In this document: in pieces, positions 59,389-64,000 of the stretch | Numbering within the stretch: the first letter of the stretch is position 1 | How the letters are laid out: the number at the start of each line of letters is the position of its first letter | Assembly: GCF_009688965.1 (NCBI RefSeq) | Contig: NZ_AP021875.1 | Coordinates: forward strand, 1,736,001 to 1,800,000 | Direction of reading: 5' to 3' | Source of the DNA: Desulfosarcina widdelii | GTDB lineage: Bacteria > Desulfobacterota > Desulfobacteria > Desulfobacterales > Desulfosarcinaceae | DNA length: 64,000 bases | Program-made: the position numbers and the translations under genes | Notes under the pieces: model-generated | Databases searched by the model: none | Seen by the model: the letters and a program-made list of their open reading frames with translations, nothing else | What the model was told of the DNA's origin: nothing

Positions 59389-61200
59389 CTATATCCCGTA
59401 GAAGAAATAAAGAATCGTCAACTCCACGACCAGAAACAACAGGGTCATGACGACGCCCGCCTTGGCGTAGTCGACGGTCCGGTAGCCGCCGGGACGCATG
59501 ATCAGGGCGTTGACCTGGTGGGTCGGCAGCACGAAGGTGTTGGATGCAGAGAGGCCGACCACGAGGGCGGCCATACGCGGGTCGGCACCGGCCATCATGG
59601 CCATGTTCATACATAGTGGAACCAATAGTACCGTGGCCCCCACGTTGGAGATAAACAGGGTAAAGCAGGAGGTCATGATTCCCACGGCAGTGAGAAGTAC
59701 AATGGGCGACGGATGCCCCAACAGCCCGAGCACCTTGGTGGCAATGAAGGCCGCCGTCCCGGTTTTTTCAAAGGCCATGCCCAGCGGAATCAGCCCGGCC
59801 AGCAGAAAAACGGTCATCCAGTCCACGGCCCGATAGGCTTCATCGACACTGAGAACGCCGGTGACGATCATCCCCAGGGCCCCGGACATCAGGGCTACAG
59901 AGAGCTGGATTTTAAAGGCAATGATCTGAATCAGGGCCAGGGCCAGCCAGAAAACAGCCAGCTTGGCTTTTTTAGGCCTGAGGATTTCTCCTTCCAGAGG
60001 CGTGGCAAAGGTCAGCGCACGGGGCTGCGGCTGGTTTTTTACCAGATGGAAACGCTCCCAGGGGCCCTGTAAAAGCAGGGTGTCCCCCATGCTCAGGGCC
60101 ATCTGGGTCAGCCCCGTGTAATAAATTCGATTGCCTTTGAACAAAGCGATCGGGTTGAGACTGTAATGGTCCTTGAAGTTGACCTCCCTCATGGTCTTGC
60201 CGATCAACTCCGAACGGGGCGAGACCACGGTTTCGGCCATGCCGGCGCTCGTACGCGCAAGGCTTTCGGCAAAAATTTCCATTCCGTCTTTCAACGTCCA
60301 GCCCAGTTCGCCAGCCATGCGCCGCACGTTTTTCTCTTTGCCGACCACGGCAATGGCGTCTCCGGCCTCGATTTCGTTGTGGCTGCGGGGAGTCAGGTTG
60401 ATCTGCCGTTCTCCGGCATGGTGAATGGCCACCACCGTCAAGAGAAATTTCGATCGGATATGAAGTTCCTGCAGCGTTCGGGGACCGGCAAAATCGGAGG
60501 GTATGTCCAGTTCAAACGTGTTGCCCAGGGCCTTGTATTCTTCCATCAATGCCGCTGTCACGCCGCGATCGGTCTCGCCTTTGGCGGCCGGTAGAATAAA
60601 TTTTCCGAATAGCAAAAAATAGATGATCGCGGTGATCAGCAAACAGATCCCGATGGGCGTCTGGGTAAACAGGCCGAACGGCGCCAGTTTTTCTCCTCCC
60701 AGCACCATCAGATCGTTGAGTAGAATCGTCGGACTGGCGCCCACCAGCGTCAGCGTGCCGCCGATAATGGCACAGAATCCCATGGGCATGAGAATCCGCG
60801 AGACAGGGATTTCCATGCGTTTGGCAATGCGCTGGGTCGCCGGCATGAACAGCGCCGCCGCGCCGATGTTCTGCATCATGGAAGAGATGACGCCCACGGC
60901 CCCTGAAATCAAGGCGATTACGCGACTTTCACTGTTGCCGGCCAGACGGATAATCGGGCCGGCAACCTGGTTCATCACGCCGGTTTTATCCAGCCCGGCA
61001 CCGATAATGATTACGGCGATAATTGAACACACGGCGTTGCTGCTCAGGCCCACAAAGGCTTCTTTGGCAGAGATCAGGCCGGTCAGCGGCAGCATGACCA
61101 TCATGATGATGCCTACGACATCCACCCGTACCCATTCGAACACAAAAAGGACCACTGCAAAGGTCAGCATGATGATGGTCAGAATCATTTCCGGGGTCAT
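59389..61200 (-). CDS. SLC13-family permease with two central TrkA-C/RCK-C domains
   Basis: 603 residues. Membrane half 1 (SISAKEAFVGLSSNAVCSII-type region, GVISSMMQNIGAAALFMPAT) and half 2 (TSCFTLFISNVGATVLLVPL, TFVLPTHQVNAL) flank a cytoplasmic insert (about 215-390) with two RCK-C-like units (ELHIRSKFLLTVVAIHHAG and MREVNFKDHYSLNPIALFKG). This is the YfbS/SLC13 architecture for anions such as sulfate, thiosulfate or dicarboxylates, with the inserts as ligand-sensing modules. It precedes the kinase-like gene. A short membrane peptide is encoded just upstream (61256-61336). Confidence 0.92.
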   Translation of the reverse strand: MTPEMILTIIMLTFAVVLFVFEWVRVDVVGIIMMVMLPLTGLISAKEAFVGLSSNAVCSIIAVIIIGAGLDKTGVMNQVAGPIIRLAGNSESRVIALISGAVGVISSMMQNIGAAALFMPATQRIAKRMEIPVSRILMPMGFCAIIGGTLTLVGASPTILLNDLMVLGGEKLAPFGLFTQTPIGICLLITAIIYFLLFGKFILPAAKGETDRGVTAALMEEYKALGNTFELDIPSDFAGPRTLQELHIRSKFLLTVVAIHHAGERQINLTPRSHNEIEAGDAIAVVGKEKNVRRMAGELGWTLKDGMEIFAESLARTSAGMAETVVSPRSELIGKTMREVNFKDHYSLNPIALFKGNRIYYTGLTQMALSMGDTLLLQGPWERFHLVKNQPQPRALTFATPLEGEILRPKKAKLAVFWLALALIQIIAFKIQLSVALMSGALGMIVTGVLSVDEAYRAVDWMTVFLLAGLIPLGMAFEKTGTAAFIATKVLGLLGHPSPIVLLTAVGIMTSCFTLFISNVGATVLLVPLCMNMAMMAGADPRMAALVVGLSASNTFVLPTHQVNALIMRPGGYRTVDYAKAGVVMTLLFLVVELTILYFFYGI

Positions 61201-61255
61201 TCGACAAACTCCTCTTCTTCAATTGCCACCACATCGCAAACTGCGGGAACACCAC

Positions 61256-61336
61256 CTACCTCTCGTTGCGAAACCAGTAACAGAGGCTGAAAGCAATCAT
61301 GATCAATCCAACCGACAGAATAAAATGGCCGCTCAT
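61256..61336 (-). CDS. Small 26-residue membrane peptide
   Basis: An ATG at 61336, preceded by AGGGGGAAATTCAA, opens MSGHFILSVGLIMIAFSLCY followed by WFRNER and a stop: a short N-terminus, one membrane helix and a basic end, the typical form of small transporter-associated peptides (KdpF-like in form, not homologous). It ends 55 bases before the SLC13-like start and begins 14 bases after the USP-like stop, so it belongs to the same transcript. Confidence 0.55.
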   Translation of the reverse strand: MSGHFILSVGLIMIAFSLCYWFRNER

Positions 61337-61349
61337 TTGAATTTCCCCC

Positions 61350-61910
61350 TTAAATCATGGAATAAACCAACAGCTCGCGTTTCGGCCGACTGCTCTCGGC
61401 AACACGGTCCATCGCAACCTGCGGCTGCTCATCGGCGATCACGAACTCGATGTTGTCATACTCGTTTTGCAGACTGGCCAAAGCCTGTTCCGGCTCATCG
61501 AATTTGACCACATGAACAAACGGAACCCTCTCGGCTTCGGCAGCTTGGCGGAAGTCCGCGGCATTTTTCTCCGAGATGGATCGGAATTCCTGGCAGAGTT
61601 TGTTGCGGGAGGTTGAAAACAGGCTGAAGGAATCGCAGGAAAGCGGGGCGCTGTTCAAGGCCAGGATCTCGTAGGACATCCGCCTGGCCATATCGACGGC
61701 ATAGCCGATCACTTCATCGGAAAACATGCTTTCATGCCCCATGACGACCAGACGGCCTTCTATCCTGTCGACACGATTTTCGCCTGCGGCCGCGCCAGCC
61801 TCGATCATTTCCGCTGTCGACCGTTCCATCGTGTTGGCCTTCGGGTTGGCCACTGGTTCGGAAAGATCGGTCCGGGTGCCCTTTTTTGCCCTTTTAAATG
61901 GATTTCGCAT
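61350..61910 (-). CDS. USP-like alpha/beta protein of unknown function
   Basis: 186 residues from the ATG at 61910, which has AGGAGG 9 bases upstream. A basic N-terminal tail (NPFKRAKKGTRTD) is followed by an alpha/beta unit: RLVVMGHESMFSDEVIGYAV (strand-loop-helix, USP-like), MSYEILALNSAPLSCDSFS, VPFVHVVKFDEPEQALASLQ and IEFVIADEQPQ. The nucleotide-binding G-x2-G-x9-G motif is not evident. It lies 29 bases after a clearer USP gene, and both lead the SLC13 operon. Function is inferred by fold only. Confidence 0.65.
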   Translation of the reverse strand: MRNPFKRAKKGTRTDLSEPVANPKANTMERSTAEMIEAGAAAGENRVDRIEGRLVVMGHESMFSDEVIGYAVDMARRMSYEILALNSAPLSCDSFSLFSTSRNKLCQEFRSISEKNAADFRQAAEAERVPFVHVVKFDEPEQALASLQNEYDNIEFVIADEQPQVAMDRVAESSRPKRELLVYSMI

Positions 61911-61939
61911 GGGGTCACACCTCCTGGTTGATTTGGATT

Positions 61940-62440
61940 TCAACGAGCCTTTTTCACGAGCACGAGGGGAATGGCCAGCCTTGGCATTTCCCCTTTTGCC
62001 TTGCTGCGGATGTCAGTTGGATGCCGATCCGAACAGGGATCGAACACCGTCAGTACAATTTCGCCGTGCTTGCGGACATATCGCTCAATAATGGTGCCGG
62101 TCGCCCCGCCAGCCACCTCGCAGTGATACACGACAGGAGGATTCGGGCGGTCGGGAAGCCATTGCTTCAGTCGATCAGCGGTTTCGTTTCCCGGTGTCCC
62201 GTCCGCTTCAGGCACAGCGGTTTTCGCGCCAGCCGGCATCCCCTCCCGGGATATTGTCTTATGCCGTGCCGGAATTCTTCCTGTCCTTTCCTGGCGCTTG
62301 CCACTGCCCACGGAAGATGACGATTGCAAAATATGCAACACCTCCAACCGGGCCGCCATCCGCCTGCATAGCAACAGCGCGTAATCCAGCGCTTCCGGGT
62401 CGGGAGGCATATGATCGGTGGCAAAAAGAACGGTTTTCAT
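61940..62440 (-). CDS. Universal stress protein (UspA family)
   Basis: 166 residues. It opens MKTVLFATDHMPPDPEALDY (strand 1 and loop of the USP fold) and continues LEVLHILQSSSS. A middle region enriched in Gly/Arg/Pro (about 45-85) looks like an extended loop. The end contains the strand KHGEIVLTVFDPCSDRH and AIPLVLVKKAR, in place of the usual G-x2-G-x9-GS ATP motif, so nucleotide binding is uncertain. It is the first gene of the minus-strand stress/transport transcript and is divergent from the Lon-receiver gene. Confidence 0.75.
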   Translation of the reverse strand: MKTVLFATDHMPPDPEALDYALLLCRRMAARLEVLHILQSSSSVGSGKRQERTGRIPARHKTISREGMPAGAKTAVPEADGTPGNETADRLKQWLPDRPNPPVVYHCEVAGGATGTIIERYVRKHGEIVLTVFDPCSDRHPTDIRSKAKGEMPRLAIPLVLVKKAR

Positions 62441-62801
62441 CGGTCAATTTTTTTCTGTATTGATGCGACCTGCATCGGTTTTTGCTATATTGTACCTATC
62501 AATTCATATGCCATGAATTCAGGGCAAGAATAACATACTGTTATTTTATGTTATTTTTATTTTTCTCGACCGAAAAGAAAACAGGTGCGAAGTGTTGCTA
62601 AATGCAACGCCGAATTGACATTCACAACTATTTTATTTGTTTTCAGTAGGTTGTATTCTGTTACAAAAAATCGAATATCGTTGCATATCGCAACGGACAG
62701 GCTTTAATGACAAATGCATAAAACCGCCGACAGCACCTAAAAGGATATGACCGCCAGCCGTCGTTGCCGGGTGAAGTGGACTCACTTAAAGGAGACCCTA
62801 T
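62441..62801. promoter_or_regulatory. Divergent regulatory region with GTTGC-N5-GCAAC palindromes
   Basis: Two exact palindromes GTTGC-TAAAT-GCAAC (62594-62608) and GTTGC-ATATC-GCAAC (62680-62694) lie between the divergent USP and Lon-receiver genes. A minus-strand TGGCATATGAATTGAT (62498-62513) resembles a sigma-54 promoter with one -12 mismatch. Related sites precede the 54391 gene. The region is A/T-rich and holds no gene. Confidence 0.5.
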
Positions 62802-64000
62802 ATGCGGATTTTCAAAAAAGAGGCGCCACCGGAAGTTCAGGAGCCGCAACCGTCTGAAATGGACCGGTTCCGAGTGGCGGTGCGCGAAGCCGGTATGCCC
62901 GCGGACGTTGTTGAGACCACCCTCAAAGAGATCGATCGAATCGCCAAAATGCCGTCCGGAAGCGCAGAGCACACCATCGGGGTCAACTACCTCGACTATC
63001 TGACCCACCTGCCCTGGAACCGGACGACCGAGGATTGCCTCGACCTTAAGACCGCCCGCCGGATTCTCGATGACGAACACGACGGTTTGCCGGAGATTAA
63101 AAGTCGTGTCATGGAGCACCTGGCGGTTAAAATCCTGCAGTCCGAGCGCCGGCACAATATCCTGGTTGTGGACGACGAAAAAATCACCCGCAGGAATCTT
63201 GAGCATGTGCTTTCCAGGGATGGATATCGGGTGAATACGGCGGCCAATGGATTGGAAGCCATCCAACGGTTGAACGAGCGCGCCTTCGATGTGGTCATCA
63301 CCGACCTGAAAATGGAGCATGCCGACGGCATGCAGGTGCTCGATGCGGCTAAACGGAAAAATCCCCATACGGAGGTCATTGTGATCACCGGTTATGCAAC
63401 CGTCCCTGCGGCGGTTTCGGCCATGCGCAAAGGCTCCCATCATTTTCTGGCCAAGCCGTTGAAGCTCGATGAAATCCGCAGCACGGTAAACAGCGCCTTG
63501 CAACCCAAACAGACCCGACTGGACCATCGTGGACCGGTGCTCTGCTTCGTAGGGCCGCCGGGGACGGGCAAAACCTCACTGGGGCAGTCCATTGCCAGAA
63601 GCATGCAGCGCCGGTTCGTACGCATCTCCCTGGCGGGAATGAAGGATGAAGCCCAACTGCGGGGACACCGGCGCAGCTATGTGGGGGCGCTGCCCGGACG
63701 CATCATCCAGGAAATCCGTCGCTCGGAAACCAGCAACCCGGTATTCATGCTCGACGAAATGGACAAGATCGGTCAGGAATTCAAAGGCGATCCAGCCGCA
63801 GTATTGCTTGAAGTGCTGGATCCGCAGCAGAACAGCCACTTCATGGACCACTACCTCGATCTGCCATTCGACCTGTCCAAAGTGATGTTTATCGCCACGG
63901 CAAATACCGTCGACGCCATCCCCGAGGCGCTTGTCGACCGCCTGGAGGTGATCGAATTGTCCGGCTACAGCGAAAAAGAGAAAACCCGGATTGCATTGAA
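62802..64000 (+). CDS. Lon-type protease with an inserted receiver domain, N-terminal part
   Basis: 399 codons inside the window; the gene runs off the right edge. Residues 40-112 match the helical region that precedes the AAA+ module of Lon (EIDRIAKMPSGSAEH, YLDYLTHLPWN, RRILDDEHDGLPEIKSRVME). The N-terminal LAN domain is missing. Residues 118-235 are a complete receiver: ILVVDDEK, phospho-acceptor Asp168 (VVITDLKMEHADG), TGYAT and Lys218. The Lon AAA+ module resumes at about 245 with Walker A GPPGTGKT (251-258), GMKDEAQLRGHRRSYVGALP and Walker B MLDEMDKI. An AAAGGAG site precedes the ATG. Phosphorylation probably gates unfolding or proteolysis. The protease domain lies beyond the window. 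Confidence 0.93.
   Translation, partial: MRIFKKEAPPEVQEPQPSEMDRFRVAVREAGMPADVVETTLKEIDRIAKMPSGSAEHTIGVNYLDYLTHLPWNRTTEDCLDLKTARRILDDEHDGLPEIKSRVMEHLAVKILQSERRHNILVVDDEKITRRNLEHVLSRDGYRVNTAANGLEAIQRLNERAFDVVITDLKMEHADGMQVLDAAKRKNPHTEVIVITGYATVPAAVSAMRKGSHHFLAKPLKLDEIRSTVNSALQPKQTRLDHRGPVLCFVGPPGTGKTSLGQSIARSMQRRFVRISLAGMKDEAQLRGHRRSYVGALPGRIIQEIRRSETSNPVFMLDEMDKIGQEFKGDPAAVLLEVLDPQQNSHFMDHYLDLPFDLSKVMFIATANTVDAIPEALVDRLEVIELSGYSEKEKTRIAL

Noticed and set aside
62498..62513. Strong sigma-54 promoter for the USP operon
   Set aside because: TGG and TTG elements fit but the -12 GC is GA, so it is mentioned only as a weak candidate.
62661..63527. 288-residue open frame antisense to the Lon-receiver gene
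   Set aside because: The plus strand encodes Lon and receiver motifs without a stop to the window edge; the antisense frame has no domain.

Overview
The window looks like a chromosomal segment of a mesophilic Desulfobacterota (deltaproteobacterial) bacterium, probably Desulfosarcina/Desulfatitalea-like. The grounds are the moderate G+C, an IorAB-type molybdenum oxidoreductase, a long PPi-dependent phosphofructokinase, many NtrC/receiver genes, cytidylate-kinase-like proteins and DUF169. The placement is inferred from gene content; no marker gene or rRNA is present. No tRNA, rRNA or CRISPR array was seen.

Region 1 (about 2.6-19 kb) is an electrophile/aldehyde detoxification island. It has three minus-strand operons: an efflux pump with an aldo-keto reductase; an 11-gene operon from an alpha/beta hydrolase to an SDR; and a CMD-flavodoxin-cupin-alcohol dehydrogenase operon ending in a strong terminator. 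A YqhC-like AraC regulator lies divergent from the last. Each operon is preceded by the same 21-bp-periodic tandem half-site at the same distance from a -10 box, so the three look like one regulon. The large operon carries exported (Sec or Tat) versions of enzymes that the neighbouring operon encodes without signal peptides, which suggests a detoxification set mirrored in cytoplasm and periplasm. A MarR gene with two matching 14-bp palindromes and a DUF169 gene is embedded.

Region 2 (19-27.8 kb) opens with a class I cyclic-di-GMP riboswitch-like leader and overlapping terminator before a CrtI-like flavoprotein. Next come three small heat-shock protein genes, a divergent protein with two RHH-like segments, a DnaJ-like chaperone, a lipoprotein, an Ntn amidohydrolase and an alpha/beta hydrolase. 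Region 3 (27.8-36.4 kb) holds an amino-acid ABC transporter with a glutamine amidotransferase, pfp, envelope and metallo-beta-lactamase genes, and several intergenic palindromic repeats.

Region 4 (36.5-38.3 kb) is an IS110/IS1111-type element inserted inside a palindromic repeat whose uninterrupted copy lies at 58.35 kb. Its long noncoding end contains a foldable RNA with matches to the target, a candidate bridge RNA. Region 5 (38.5-45.1 kb) has small and membrane proteins, an antiporter coupled to an eIF2B-like protein, and periplasmic proteins.

Region 6 (45.2-64 kb) is a dense phospho-signalling and stress island: seven receiver domains, three histidine kinases (one degenerate), one canonical and one degenerate NtrC-like protein, three cytidylate-kinase-like/BON-like proteins (one fused to a receiver), SulP and SLC13-type anion transporters, two USP-like proteins, and at the right edge a Lon protease with a receiver domain inserted before its AAA+ module. 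A sigma-54 promoter and repeated GTTGC-N5-GCAAC palindromes suggest shared control. The common theme seems to be phosphorelay control of anion transport, proteolysis and nucleotide- or stress-sensing proteins.
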